From Saccharothrix coeruleofusca (GTDB lineage Bacteria; Actinomycetota; Actinomycetes; Mycobacteriales; Pseudonocardiaceae), in assembly GCF_014648515.1 (NCBI RefSeq), contig NZ_BMRG01000005.1:275220-339219 (forward strand): a stretch of 64,000 nt of DNA. Direction: 5' to 3'. How positions within the stretch are numbered: position 1 is the first letter of the stretch; each line of letters begins with the position of its first letter. Below, one piece after another: positions 21,449 through 31,826 of this stretch. Under the pieces are notes generated by a model. It made no database searches, had not been told where the DNA came from, and saw only the letters and a program-made list of their open reading frames with translations. A program made the position numbers and the translations under genes.

Positions 21449-22894
21449 CTAGAGAGCGATACCGGTGAGCACCATGGTGCGCTCCTCGGTGAAGTCCTCC
21501 ATCGCCGATCGCACGCCCTCACGCCCGGTGCCCGAGCCCTTGACCCCGCCGTAGGGCATCTGGTCGGCCCGGTAGGACGGCACGTCGCCGATGATCACGC
21601 CGCCGACCTCCAGCTCGGCCGCCGCCTCGAACGCCACCCCCACGTCACGGGTGAACACGCCCGCCTGCAGGCCGTAGTCGGTGGCGTTGGCCTGCTCGAA
21701 CGCCTCGGCCACGCTGTCCACCACGGACACCACCAGCACCGGCCCGAACACCTCCTGGCGCCACAGGTTCGCCTCCGGCGGCACGTCCTGGACCACGGTG
21801 GGCTCCATCGAGGTGCCGGTGCGCCCGCCGCCCACGTGCAGCGTCGCGCCCGCCGACACCGCCTCGGCCACCCACTCCTGGACCCGCTTGGCGTTGTCCT
21901 CGTCGATCAGCGGCCCGACCTCGACCTCCGGGTCGTGCGGGTCGCCGGTGCGCAGGGCGCGCACCTTCTCCACCAGCTTCGGCACGAACTCCCCGGCCAC
22001 GTCCCGGTGCACCAGCACCCGCTGCACCGCGATGCAGGACTGGCCCGCCTGGTAGTTGCCGAACGTGGCGATGCGCGCGGCGGCCTGGTCCAGGTCCGGC
22101 CAGTCCGGGCAGACGATGGCCGCGCTGTTGCTGCCCAGCTCCATCACCACGTGCTTGCGCGGCGCGGCCTCGGCCAGCGACCAGCCGACCGAGGTGGAGC
22201 CGGTGAACGAGATGACCGGCAGCCGCTCGTCGGTGACCAGCGACTTCATGTCCGCGCCGCGCACCGGCAGCACGGAGAACGCGCCCTCGGGCAGGTCGGT
22301 CTCGGCCAGCAGCTCGCCCAGCAGCAGCGCCGACAGCGGCGTGGCCGAGGCGGGCTTGACGATCACCGGGGCGCCCACCGCGAGCGCGGGCGCGACCTTG
22401 TGCGCCACCAGGTTCAGCGGGAAGTTGAACGGGGCCACGGCCAGCACCGGGCCGCGCGGCACCCGCCGGACCACCGCCAGCCTGCCCTCCCCGTTGGCGT
22501 CGGTGTCCAGCCGCTGGAGCTCGCCGGTGAACCGGCGGGCCTCCTCGGCGGCGAACCGGAAGGTGTTGACCGCGCGGGTCACCTCGATGTTCGCCCACTT
22601 CAGCGGCTTGCCGTTCTCGGCGGTGATGGTCTCGGCGATCTCCTCGGCCCGCTCGGCCAGCGCGGCCGAGACCCGCATCAGCGCCTCGGCCCGCAGGTGC
22701 GCCGGGGTGCGCCGGAACGGCTTGGCCGCCGCCGCGGCGGCGGCGACGGCCCGTTCCACCTGGTCGGGTCCGGGCACGGCGACCGAGGCGACCTCGGTGC
22801 CGTCGAAGGGGTGGAACACGGTGGTGGCCTCGGCGCCTTGTTCGGCGCGTCCGGCGATCCAGCAGGGCCTCGGCTGCGGGGTGAACGCGTCCAT
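21449..22894 (-). CDS. NAD(P)-dependent aldehyde dehydrogenase
   Basis: A 481-residue ALDH-superfamily enzyme starting at ATG 22894 (MDAFTPQPRPCW). The catalytic Cys287 lies in GNYQAGQSCIAVQRV and the general-base Glu252 in VVMELGSNSA. Other landmarks are APFNFPLNLVAHKVAPALA for the cofactor site and VFGPVLVV. It oxidises an aldehyde to the acid in the cytosol. The Gln-Ser before Cys and the overall motif set recall lactaldehyde or phosphonoacetaldehyde-type ALDHs, but the substrate cannot be assigned. Its neighbour on the same strand, 35 bases upstream, is a phosphotransferase, so the two may be co-transcribed. Confidence 0.92.
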   Translation of the reverse strand: MDAFTPQPRPCWIAGRAEQGAEATTVFHPFDGTEVASVAVPGPDQVERAVAAAAAAAKPFRRTPAHLRAEALMRVSAALAERAEEIAETITAENGKPLKWANIEVTRAVNTFRFAAEEARRFTGELQRLDTDANGEGRLAVVRRVPRGPVLAVAPFNFPLNLVAHKVAPALAVGAPVIVKPASATPLSALLLGELLAETDLPEGAFSVLPVRGADMKSLVTDERLPVISFTGSTSVGWSLAEAAPRKHVVMELGSNSAAIVCPDWPDLDQAAARIATFGNYQAGQSCIAVQRVLVHRDVAGEFVPKLVEKVRALRTGDPHDPEVEVGPLIDEDNAKRVQEWVAEAVSAGATLHVGGGRTGTSMEPTVVQDVPPEANLWRQEVFGPVLVVSVVDSVAEAFEQANATDYGLQAGVFTRDVGVAFEAAAELEVGGVIIGDVPSYRADQMPYGGVKGSGTGREGVRSAMEDFTEERTMVLTGIAL

Positions 22895-22929
22895 GTCACC
22901 CACCGTAGGCCGCCGGGGGCCGGTTGGCT

Positions 22930-23640
22930 TTACCGATCTTGGAAGTGCGCGCGCACGTACTCCGCGTGGCGCGAATACAGCAGGTCGTGACCCTCCTCGC
23001 GCTGCCGGTGGAACTCCGGGAGTTCGCGGATCATCCGGACCATGTCGTCCAACCGGGCGAGGACGTGGCGGCCCAGCCCCTCGGCGGTGGTGCCGTAGGC
23101 GGCGCAGAACAGCTCGGCCCGCCGCCACTGCTCGTCGGGGGTGCCGAACTCCGGCGACAGCGGCGCCAGGCAGTAGGCGGTGTAGGCCAGGTCCCACCAG
23201 CGCGGGCCGGGGCGCGCGGTGTCGAAGTCGATCAGGCCGACCGGCTCGGCGCCGTCGAAGACCACGTTGTAGGGCGCGAGGTCGTTGTGGCAGATGACCT
23301 CCACCGGCTCGATCGCGGGGAACCGCCAGCCGTCGCGCTGGTCGGCCAGCTCGGCGGTGGCGTCGTGCAGCACGCGGACCAGCTTCGCCACGGCGACGAG
23401 GGTGTCGTCGCCGCGCAGGTGCTCGGGGATCGGCGGGTGACCCACCTCTCCCTCCAGGTAGGTGAGCACCTCGCGGCCCTCGTCGTCGAACCCGTGCACC
23501 AGGGGCGCTATGCCCAGCGGTGCCAGGTGGTCCAGCAGTCGGTGCACCATCGGCGTCCACGGGCCGGTGGGGCGGCGGACCGTGCCGCCGACCCGAACCA
23601 CCTGGTTGAGCCCGCCTCCGGTGAGCAGTTCCTCTTCCAC
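22930..23640 (-). CDS. APH-family phosphotransferase
   Basis: A 236-residue protein with the kinase catalytic loop HNDLAPYNVVF (His118, Asp120) and the metal-binding IDFDTARPGPRWWDLAYT, both typical of aminoglycoside phosphotransferase/choline-kinase-like enzymes. It is short for the family and the N-terminal lobe is minimal, with no obvious nucleotide-binding glycine loop beyond LTGGGLNQVV. The start is GTG 23640, divergent from guaA. The real substrate may be a small alcohol or amine. Resistance is possible but not implied by these motifs alone. Confidence 0.85.
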   Translation of the reverse strand: MEEELLTGGGLNQVVRVGGTVRRPTGPWTPMVHRLLDHLAPLGIAPLVHGFDDEGREVLTYLEGEVGHPPIPEHLRGDDTLVAVAKLVRVLHDATAELADQRDGWRFPAIEPVEVICHNDLAPYNVVFDGAEPVGLIDFDTARPGPRWWDLAYTAYCLAPLSPEFGTPDEQWRRAELFCAAYGTTAEGLGRHVLARLDDMVRMIRELPEFHRQREEGHDLLYSRHAEYVRAHFQDR

Positions 23641-23692
23641 GTCTGCGATTCTTTAACAGCGCGGACTCGCCCCTACAGGAGGTTTGCCCCCA

Positions 23693-25253
<1,561 letters not shown>

Positions 25254-25297
25254 GACGTGAAGAGGGCCACCCCCGCGGGGGTGGCCCTCTTCACGTC
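25254..25297. terminator. 44-base perfect palindrome, bidirectional terminator after guaA
   Basis: Bases 25254-25275 are the exact reverse complement of 25276-25297, giving 22-bp arms with no spacer (centre gcgc region within ccccgcgggg). It lies two bases after the guaA stop and 37 bases before the stop of the convergent small membrane gene. Confidence 0.9.
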
Positions 25298-25334
25298 TCC
25301 GGCGCCGTCTCCGGCGTCGTTCTCAGCGTCGTCC

Positions 25335-25538
25335 TCAGCGCCTGCGCCGCATCGACCCGGCGAGCAGCCCGATCCCGATCACCATGGCGCCGCCCGCGAG
25401 CAGCAGCCGCAGGTCCAGGAAGTCGGGCCAGATCCGCCCGTCGGTCAGCATGTAGGCGGAGGCGAGCAGGGTGCCGATGCCGAACACCAGCCCCACCACG
25501 TCCACCCCGCGCTTGTCCCGCAGTTCCGACTCAGCCAC
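25335..25538 (-). CDS. Small two-helix membrane protein of the PspC operon
   Basis: A 67-residue protein starting at GTG 25538, which overlaps the stop of the PspC-domain gene by eight bases. Two hydrophobic helices (VVGLVFGIGTLLASAYML and LLLAGGAMVIGIGLLAGSM) flank a short DGRIWPDFLDL turn, and a basic MRRRR end follows. It resembles small LiaI-type or phage-shock membrane accessories, though it is not assigned to a named family. Translational coupling to the PspC/LiaF-like protein suggests that they act together. Confidence 0.75.
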   Translation of the reverse strand: MAESELRDKRGVDVVGLVFGIGTLLASAYMLTDGRIWPDFLDLRLLLAGGAMVIGIGLLAGSMRRRR

Positions 25539-26772
25539 GGAGCACCTCCACGCTGCCGACGTTGGTCCGCACCTCGAGCTCCACCTTCGGCCCGCCTTCC
25601 CCGTCGGGGCCGTTGTCCTCGGCCCGCACCGACCCCTTGGGGCCGTCGTGCTGCTCACCGAGGCACTCGATCGACCCGAGCCCGTTCTCGCAGCTGACCT
25701 CCACGTCGGCGTTCGCGGGCACCCGGATGACCGCGCTGCCCACGCCCACCCGCACCTCGGTCCTCACCTCGCTGGTGGCGGGCAGCGCGGTCAGGTCCAG
25801 CTCGACCTGCCCCGCCTTGGTGTGGTACTCGTCCAGCACCGCCTCGGCGGTCGTCGGCCGGGCGCTGATGTCGCCCATCCGGTCGCTGTTGTCGAAGTCG
25901 TCGAACCCCGCCGTGGTCAGCACCAGGCCGATCGCGCTCAGCGGCACGGCGAGCCAGATCAGCCCGCGTCCCGCGTTGCCGCGCAGCGCGCCCGCCACCA
26001 GCCCCAGCCCCAGCACGGCCACCACCAGGCCGAGCGTGTGCTCGGCGGTGAACCAGTCGCCGTAGGCGGAGTCGAAGTCCGCGGAGATCACCGCGCCGCC
26101 CAGCACCAGCAGGGCCAGCGCGAACGTCGCCGCACCCACCCGCGACCGGGGCCGCCGGGGCCGGTGCGCGGGCTGCTCGGGCGCGGGCGGCGGACCGCTC
26201 GGCTCGGGCAGGTCCCACGCGAAGGGCGCCGCGCCCAGCGGGTCCCAGGCGGGCGGCGTCACCCGCTCGGTCTGCTGTTCCGATCCCGTCACACCAACCC
26301 CCGTGGTGAAGTCGCCCGTCAGGCCCCCGGTGGGCCGCGGGCGGTTGAGCTGGCCCCTGCCGCGGTGCAGCAGGTAGACCGCGCCGACCGACAGCAGCAC
26401 CCCGCCGACCATGGTGAAGCCGCCGTCGATGAAGAAACCGCTGGTGGGCAGCAGGCCCAGGCACAGCAGCACGGTGAGCGGGGCGGGCGTGGCGCTGCGG
26501 CCCCGGCCGAACAGCGACTCCACCGCGGAGACCTCGTCATCCTCCTGGGCGAAGCACAACCACCCCAGCAGGTACATGAGGATGCCCGCGCCGTTGCACA
26601 GCGCCATGGCCACGAACGCCACCCGCACGATCACCGGGTCGATCTGGTACCGCTGCGCGATACCGGCGGCGACACCGGCGACCTTGCGCCCGCCGTGCGG
26701 CCGACGGGGCCTGCTGGCCCAGAAGTCCTTGAGCGTCTCCTCGACGCCCGCTGCGCTCACGTTCCCGCTCAC
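25531..26772 (-). CDS. PspC-domain, LiaF-like membrane protein
   Basis: A protein of about 413 residues. An N-terminal PspC domain (RKVAGVAAGIAQRYQIDPVIVRVAFV, then a helix ending in YLLGWLCFA) is followed by several more membrane helices, a Pro-rich linker, and a C-terminal soluble domain (VELDLTALP, GVGSAVIRVPANADVEV, RTNVGSVEV) of the LiaF/cell-wall-active-antibiotic-response beta-helix kind. In LiaFSR systems LiaF restrains the kinase until the envelope is stressed. The kinase and regulator are encoded divergently next door. The start is GTG 26772 or GTG 26760; neither has a strong ribosome site. Confidence 0.88.
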   Translation of the reverse strand: MSGNVSAAGVEETLKDFWASRPRRPHGGRKVAGVAAGIAQRYQIDPVIVRVAFVAMALCNGAGILMYLLGWLCFAQEDDEVSAVESLFGRGRSATPAPLTVLLCLGLLPTSGFFIDGGFTMVGGVLLSVGAVYLLHRGRGQLNRPRPTGGLTGDFTTGVGVTGSEQQTERVTPPAWDPLGAAPFAWDLPEPSGPPPAPEQPAHRPRRPRSRVGAATFALALLVLGGAVISADFDSAYGDWFTAEHTLGLVVAVLGLGLVAGALRGNAGRGLIWLAVPLSAIGLVLTTAGFDDFDNSDRMGDISARPTTAEAVLDEYHTKAGQVELDLTALPATSEVRTEVRVGVGSAVIRVPANADVEVSCENGLGSIECLGEQHDGPKGSVRAEDNGPDGEGGPKVELEVRTNVGSVEVLRG

Positions 26773-26883
26773 GGTGATGAGGATGCGCCGCCGGACCCGC
26801 CCGGCACATCGGGGGCGCACCCTGAACCGGGCATCGGGTGGAACCCTGATGACCGGGCCCCGCCCGCGTGTGACGATTCCGGG

Positions 26884-28116
26884 GTGGGTTCGCAGGTGGA
26901 GACGGTCTCGGACCGGACGGTGGAGCCGGTGCGCAGGCGCCGCGGCGGGCGCGTGGTGGCGGGCGTGGCCGGGGGCGTCGCCGAGCACCTCGGCGTCGAG
27001 GTGTTCTGGGTGCGGGCGGTGTTCGCCGCGCTCACCGCGCTCAACGGCGTCGGCGTGATCGCCTACGGGCTGCTGTGGCTGTTCGTGCCGCAGCGCCCGG
27101 TCGGCTCGCCGGAGCCCGACGAGCAGCCCAGGGAGCGCCAGCAGGCGCTGGGCCTGGTGGCGCTGGGCATCGCCGCGGCCGCGCTCAGCGGCCTGCTGAC
27201 GGGCCCGCTCAGCGGCTGGATCGCGGGGCCGCTGGCGGTGGCGCTGGTCGGCGCGGCGGTGGTGTGGCGCGAGGCGGACGAGGCGCAGCGCAGGCGGTGG
27301 CGCGACGGCGCCCGCAGCGGCTTCCTGGGGGCGGGACGCACCGGGCTGATCCGGGTGGTCGCGGGCGTGGCGCTGGTGGCCGTCGGCATCGGCGTGCTGC
27401 TGATCAACAGCTACGGCCTCGACCAGATCCGGTTCGCGCTGCTGGCGGTGGTGGCCACGCTGGGCGGTGTGGCGGTGCTCACCGTGCCGCTGTGGATCAA
27501 GCTGATCAACGACCTCGGCGAGGAGCGCCGGGTGCGCATCCGCACCGAGGAGCGCGCGGAGATCGCCGCGCACCTGCACGACTCGGTGCTGCAGACGCTC
27601 GCGCTGATCCAGAAGCAGGCCGAGCAGCCGCGCGAGGTGCGCAGGCTGGCCAGGGGGCAGGAGCGGCAGCTGCGCGACTGGCTGTACGGCCGGGAGGTGG
27701 GGGAGGCGGGCAAGCCGACGACGCTGTCCGCGGCCGTCGCGCGGGCCGCGGGCGAGGTGGAGGACACCTTCGCGCTGACCGTGTCGCAGGTCGTGGTGGG
27801 CGACTGCGACCTGGACCACAACCTGCTGGCGATGGTGCAGGCCGCGCGGGAGGCGATGGTCAACGCGGCCAAGCACGCGGGCGTGGCCGAGATCAGCGTC
27901 TACGGCGAGGTGGAGCCCGAGCAGGTGGCGGTCTTCGTCCGCGACCGGGGCAAGGGCTTCGACCCCGACCTGGTTTCCGCCGACCGGCATGGCCTCGCCG
28001 ACTCCATCCGGGGGAGGATGGACCGGCACGGTGGGGAGGTCCGGCTGCGCACGGCCCCCGGTGAGGGCACCGAGGTGCAGCTGAGGATGCCGAGGAAGAC
28101 GGAGGCGGGGACGTGA
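26884..28116 (+). CDS. PspC-domain sensor histidine kinase (LiaS-like)
   Basis: A 410-residue kinase starting at GTG 26884. It carries its own N-terminal PspC domain (GRVVAGVAGGVAEHLGVEVFWVRAVFA), further membrane helices to about residue 215, a HisKA_3 dimerisation segment with the phospho-acceptor in AHLHDSVLQTLALIQKQA, and a HATPase domain (AAREAMVNAAKHAG, DRGKGFDP). It would phosphorylate the NarL-type regulator encoded with a four-base GTGA overlap downstream. PspC in both the kinase and the opposing LiaF-like protein suggests direct membrane contact between them. The sensed signal is probably envelope damage, by analogy. Confidence 0.92.
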   Translation: MGSQVETVSDRTVEPVRRRRGGRVVAGVAGGVAEHLGVEVFWVRAVFAALTALNGVGVIAYGLLWLFVPQRPVGSPEPDEQPRERQQALGLVALGIAAAALSGLLTGPLSGWIAGPLAVALVGAAVVWREADEAQRRRWRDGARSGFLGAGRTGLIRVVAGVALVAVGIGVLLINSYGLDQIRFALLAVVATLGGVAVLTVPLWIKLINDLGEERRVRIRTEERAEIAAHLHDSVLQTLALIQKQAEQPREVRRLARGQERQLRDWLYGREVGEAGKPTTLSAAVARAAGEVEDTFALTVSQVVVGDCDLDHNLLAMVQAAREAMVNAAKHAGVAEISVYGEVEPEQVAVFVRDRGKGFDPDLVSADRHGLADSIRGRMDRHGGEVRLRTAPGEGTEVQLRMPRKTEAGT

Positions 28117-28763
28117 CGGTTCGGGTGTTCCTGGTGGACGACCACGCGCTGTTCCGGGCGGGGGTGCGGGCCGAGCTGGACTCGATCACCGATGAGATCG
28201 AGGTGGTCGGCGAGGCGGGCTCGGTGGGCGAGGCGGTGGCGGGCATCGCGCGGCACCGGCCGGACGTGGTGCTGCTGGACGTCCACATGCCCGACGGCGG
28301 CGGGGCGGAGGTGCTGCGGCAGGTCCGCACGGCGCTGCCCGAGGTGGTGTTCCTCGCGCTGTCGGTGTCCGACGCCGCCGAGGACGTGATCGCGGTCATC
28401 CGGGCGGGCGCGCGCGGCTACGTGACCAAGACGATCTCCAGCCAGGAGCTGGTGCGCGCGGTGGTCCGGGTGGCCGAGGGCGACGCGGTGTTCTCGCCGC
28501 GGCTGGCGGGCTTCGTGCTCGACGCGTTCGCCGACCGGCCGGGCGCGGCCCCGATCAGCGACCCCGAGCTGGACCTGCTGACCCCGCGCGAGCGGGACGT
28601 GCTGCGCCTGCTGGCCCGCGGCTACGCCTACAAGGAGATCGCCTCCGAGCTGTTCATCTCGGTGAAGACGGTGGAGACGCACGTGTCCAGCGTCCTGCGC
28701 AAGACGCAGCTGTCCAACCGCTACGAGCTGTCCCGCTGGGCCTCGGACCGCAGGCTGGTCTAG
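28113..28763 (+). CDS. NarL/LuxR-family response regulator (LiaR-like)
   Basis: A 216-residue regulator with an intact receiver: the acidic pair in LVDDHALFR, phospho-Asp in VVLLDVHMPDGGG and the conserved Lys in GYVTKTIS. The C-terminal LuxR helix-turn-helix is LTPRERDVLRLLARGYAYKEIA with ISVKTVETHVSSVLRK. It starts at GTG 28113 inside the kinase stop codon region (GTGA), so the pair is translationally coupled. It completes the PspC/LiaF-like system; likely targets are the two divergent operons. Confidence 0.95.
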   Translation: MTVRVFLVDDHALFRAGVRAELDSITDEIEVVGEAGSVGEAVAGIARHRPDVVLLDVHMPDGGGAEVLRQVRTALPEVVFLALSVSDAAEDVIAVIRAGARGYVTKTISSQELVRAVVRVAEGDAVFSPRLAGFVLDAFADRPGAAPISDPELDLLTPRERDVLRLLARGYAYKEIASELFISVKTVETHVSSVLRKTQLSNRYELSRWASDRRLV

Positions 28764-28768
28764 CCGGT

Positions 28769-30208
28769 TCAGACGCGCGTGGAGCTGGTGATCAGCAGGC
28801 CGCCCGCCGGGTTGTCGCGCAGGGTGAGCCGGTAGCGCTCCACGGTCTTGCCGCCGCCCTGCGCGAAGATCAGGTCCACCAGCGCGACGTACTGCCCGCC
28901 GTGGTGGCCGACCTCCACCGCGTCGGGCTGGACCAGGTCGTACTGCTTCCAGAACGCCACGTACTCGTCGAAGCTGGGCCGCATCCGCTCGTCCAGGTGA
29001 CGCCAGGCGGCCTCCGGGTCGGTGTCGATCTCCAGGTAGTGGTTGGTGACGAACTCGGCGACCTGGTCGGTGGTGTGCGCGCTGCCGGGCGGGGCCGACG
29101 GGTAGCCGGAGGACGACCCCGTCGCCGGGGTCGTCAGCGGGGCGGGCTCGGTGAGCTCCGGGCCGTCCGGCCGGACCAGCGAGAAGGCGGTGACCGCGGC
29201 GGCGGCGACCACCAGGATCGCGGTGGCCACGGCGGGGGCCAGCCAGCCGCGCCGGGACCGGGGGCGGGCGGCCTCGGCGGGGAGCGGCTCGGCGGATGCC
29301 CCGGCGGACACCTCGGCAGGTGCCTCGGCGGAGGGCTCGGGCGCCGTCTCGGGAGGGGCCTCGGGAGTGGTCGAGTCGACCGCGGGGACCGTTCCGGGAG
29401 CCGTTTCGGGAGGCAGGTCGGCCAGCAGCCGCACGACGTGCTCGGCGGTGGGGCGCGCGGCGGGGTCGACGGCGAGCAGCTCGCCGAGCGGGCCGGTCAG
29501 CGCGCCGGAGCGGACGGGCGGCTGGATCCGCCCGCTGGCCGCCCTGAACAGCAGGCCGAAGCTGTTCTCGCTGGACCCGAACGGCGGCTGCCCCTCGGTC
29601 GCCGCGTACAGCGTCGCGCCGAGGGAGAACACGTCGGAGGCCGCCGAGGGGTCCTCCCCGCGCGCCACTTCCGGGGCCAGGTAGGCGGGCGTGCCCGCGA
29701 TCATGCCGCTGCCGGTGAGGGTGCCGTCGTCGAGCGCGCGGGAGATGCCGAAGTCGGTGAGCTTCACGGTCCCGTCGTGGCCGATCAGGACGTTGGACGG
29801 CTTGACGTCCCGGTGCACCAGGCCCGCCGCGTGGGCCGCCGCCAGCGCCGCCGCCACGCGTCCGCCGATCCGCGCGGCCTCGTGCGGGGGCAGGGGGCCG
29901 TGGTCGGCCACGACCTGCGCCAGGCTCCGCGCGGCCAGGTGTTCCATGACCAGCCAGTGCTGGTCGTCCTCGACGACCACGTCGAACACCGTGATCGCGT
30001 CGGGGTGGTGCAGCCGGGCGGCGTTGCGCGCCTCGCGCATCGCCCGCGCCCTGGCCAGCCGCGCCCGCTCCGGGTCCAGGTCGGGCAGCCGGAGCTGCTT
30101 GACGGCCACCTCGCGGCCCAGCAGCGCGTCCCGCGCACGCCAGACCACGCCCATCGCGCCGCTGCCGATGCGCTCCACGAGCTGGTACCGACCGCCGACC
30201 GTGCGCAC
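28769..30208 (-). CDS. Transmembrane Ser/Thr protein kinase with NTF2-like extracellular domain (kinase 1)
   Basis: A 479-residue Hanks-type kinase. The kinase domain occupies residues 1-265: glycine loop IGSGAMGVVW, Lys in VAVKQL, catalytic HRDVKPSN, DFG in LTDFGISRA, APEVARGEDP. A Thr/Pro/Glu-rich juxtamembrane linker precedes one membrane helix (about 326-347). The extracellular end (about 385-479: VAEFVTNHYLEIDTDPEAAWRH onward) has the same pattern as kinase 2 and two nearby membrane proteins. The start GTG 30208 sits directly before the kinase fold. It would relay an extracytoplasmic cue to cytosolic targets, which are unknown. Confidence 0.93.
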   Translation of the reverse strand: MRTVGGRYQLVERIGSGAMGVVWRARDALLGREVAVKQLRLPDLDPERARLARARAMREARNAARLHHPDAITVFDVVVEDDQHWLVMEHLAARSLAQVVADHGPLPPHEAARIGGRVAAALAAAHAAGLVHRDVKPSNVLIGHDGTVKLTDFGISRALDDGTLTGSGMIAGTPAYLAPEVARGEDPSAASDVFSLGATLYAATEGQPPFGSSENSFGLLFRAASGRIQPPVRSGALTGPLGELLAVDPAARPTAEHVVRLLADLPPETAPGTVPAVDSTTPEAPPETAPEPSAEAPAEVSAGASAEPLPAEAARPRSRRGWLAPAVATAILVVAAAAVTAFSLVRPDGPELTEPAPLTTPATGSSSGYPSAPPGSAHTTDQVAEFVTNHYLEIDTDPEAAWRHLDERMRPSFDEYVAFWKQYDLVQPDAVEVGHHGGQYVALVDLIFAQGGGKTVERYRLTLRDNPAGGLLITSSTRV

Positions 30209-30230
30209 GGTGCGAGGGTAGGCGACCCGA

Positions 30231-30641
30231 TCAGTTGGTGGACACCAGCTTGGCCAGTTCGCGGTCGAAGTCGATCCACAGGTCCTCCTCGCCGGGCTGG
30301 ACCACGTCGTAGGTCAGGTCCAGGAACTCGGCGACGTGCTCGGCCACGGCCGACAGGATCGCGAACCCGGTCGGCGCGTTGAGCTCCAGCAGGACCCGCT
30401 CCGGGTCGTCGGCGGCCGGGCGGACCAGGATGTCGCCCTGGCCGGACGGGGTCAGCAGCCCGTCCGCCAGCAGGTCGCGGGCGAAGATCCACTCCACCTT
30501 GCCCTGCCCGGTGTGGAACAGGACGGCGACCGCGTACGGGTCCTCCGGCTCGTAGTGCAGCTCGGCTTCCACGGGCGCTGGAGCGACGCCTGGGGCCAGC
30601 AGGTGGAACGTCGTCGCGGTGGTGATGCTCTCGGTGCTCAT
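30231..30641 (-). CDS. ssgB: SsgA-like sporulation/cell-division protein (SsgB type)
   Basis: A 136-residue SALP-family protein. Recognisable segments are YAVAVLFHTGQGKVEWIFAR, LLADGLLTPSGQGDI and RVLLELNAPTG, the core of SsgA-like proteins found only in morphologically complex actinomycetes. SsgB helps position FtsZ at sporulation septa with SsgA; it is the most widely conserved SALP, which is why I favour it. ATG 30641 is preceded by GGAAGG. It lies just upstream of kinase 1 on the same strand (22-base gap), so kinase 1 may be transcribed with it. The 179-base upstream gap holds a small ggcgg/ccgcc hairpin near 30790-30801. Confidence 0.85.
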   Translation of the reverse strand: MSTESITTATTFHLLAPGVAPAPVEAELHYEPEDPYAVAVLFHTGQGKVEWIFARDLLADGLLTPSGQGDILVRPAADDPERVLLELNAPTGFAILSAVAEHVAEFLDLTYDVVQPGEEDLWIDFDRELAKLVSTN

Positions 30642-30820
30642 CTCTAAGACCTTCCCGATTCGGCGGTTCTCATGTGAGCAGACGTCCGAGAAGCCCGATC
30701 GGGACGTGGATTGGGAGAAGACCACGCGTTCGGGGGAGACGTGGATCCCATCTCCACCCGTTTGCCCAGGTGAGCTGTCTCAACTGGGCGGAACCGCCTG
30801 TCACCCTCTGTTACTGAAGG

Positions 30821-31744
30821 TCACTTGAGGGTAGTGGCAGGCTCTCGCTCAGGGGTGGTCGGGACGAGCGCGGTCGCGGGTTGGCGTCGGGTCAGCGCGA
30901 CACCCACGAGGACCACGACCATGCCCAGCGCCACCCGCGCGGTCAGCGCCTCGTCCAGGAAAGCGGCGCCCAGCAGCACCGAGACGACCGGCAGCAGGTA
31001 GCCCACCGTCGTCGCGTTGGTCGGCCCCTCGTCCTCGATCAGGCGATAGTTGAGGATGAAAGCCACGCCGGTGCCGAACACGCCCAGGATCGCCACCGCC
31101 AGCAGCGGCGGCCAGCCCAGGTGCACCGGCTGGAGCCCGCCGACCGGCACCACTAGGGCGGTCAACCCGGTGGCGGTCACCAGCTGCGCCGAGGACAGCT
31201 GGAACGGCGACAGCCCGCGCCCGGACAGCTTGCGGCCGATGTAGGTGTAGCTGACCGCGTAGGACGCCGCCGCGGCCAGGCACGCCGCCGCGCCCCAGCT
31301 GACCAGCCCGGCCTGCTCCCAGGGCGCGAAGATCAGCAGGGTGCCCGCGAAGCCGAGCACCAGGCCCGCCAGCCGGGCGGGGTTGCGCTGCCGCTCGGTG
31401 CCCAGCGCCAGGCCGATGAGCAGCGCCCACAGCGGCGTGGTGGCGTTGAGCACCCCGGCCACGCCCGAGTCCACAGTCTGCTCGCCCACCGCGAACAGCA
31501 CGAACGGGATCACGTTGCCGAACACCGCGGCCACCGCCAGGTGTCCCCAGGCGGCCGGGTCGCGCGGCAGCCGCTGACCCCGCCCGTAGGCCAGGGCCAC
31601 CAGCACGGCGGCGCCGAGGACGGTGCGGACCATGGCGATCTGGACCGGTGAGAGGCCGGTGAGCGCGATCTTGATCCACAGGAAGCTGGAGCCCCAGAGC
31701 AGGGCGAGGAAACCCATTCTGATCAGCGTGCCTGGCTTGTTCAC
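30821..31744 (-). CDS. EamA-family (DMT) transporter
   Basis: A 307-residue inner-membrane protein with about ten hydrophobic helices and the two-EamA-repeat layout (GFLALLWGSSFLWIKIAL at the start; VAILGVFGTGVAFILNYRLI in the second repeat). Members export amino acids or other small metabolites. GTG 31744 (NKPGTLIRMGF) is preferred because AAGGTGG lies eight bases upstream; longer in-frame starts exist. It is divergent from a LysR regulator that probably controls it. The substrate is unknown. Confidence 0.88.
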   Translation of the reverse strand: MNKPGTLIRMGFLALLWGSSFLWIKIALTGLSPVQIAMVRTVLGAAVLVALAYGRGQRLPRDPAAWGHLAVAAVFGNVIPFVLFAVGEQTVDSGVAGVLNATTPLWALLIGLALGTERQRNPARLAGLVLGFAGTLLIFAPWEQAGLVSWGAAACLAAAASYAVSYTYIGRKLSGRGLSPFQLSSAQLVTATGLTALVVPVGGLQPVHLGWPPLLAVAILGVFGTGVAFILNYRLIEDEGPTNATTVGYLLPVVSVLLGAAFLDEALTARVALGMVVVLVGVALTRRQPATALVPTTPEREPATTLK

Positions 31745-31786
31745 GAAGACCACCTTGCGCCGCTCGAAGCGACAGCACAAGTGAAT

Positions 31787-31814
31787 AGAACTGCACGACG
31801 TTTAAGCAGAACTG
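31787..31814. promoter_or_regulatory. Direct repeats in the EamA-LysR divergent region
   Basis: AGAACTG occurs at 31787-31793 and 31808-31814, exactly 21 bases (two helical turns) apart, within the 82-base gap between the two start codons. This is a plausible binding site for the LysR protein, which usually controls the divergent gene. Confidence 0.45.
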
Positions 31815-31826
31815 TAAGGTCGGGGC

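Noticed and set aside
22930-23640. Antibiotic resistance gene call for the APH-family protein
   Set aside because: Motifs show only the broad APH/choline-kinase fold; the small size and housekeeping context do not support resistance.
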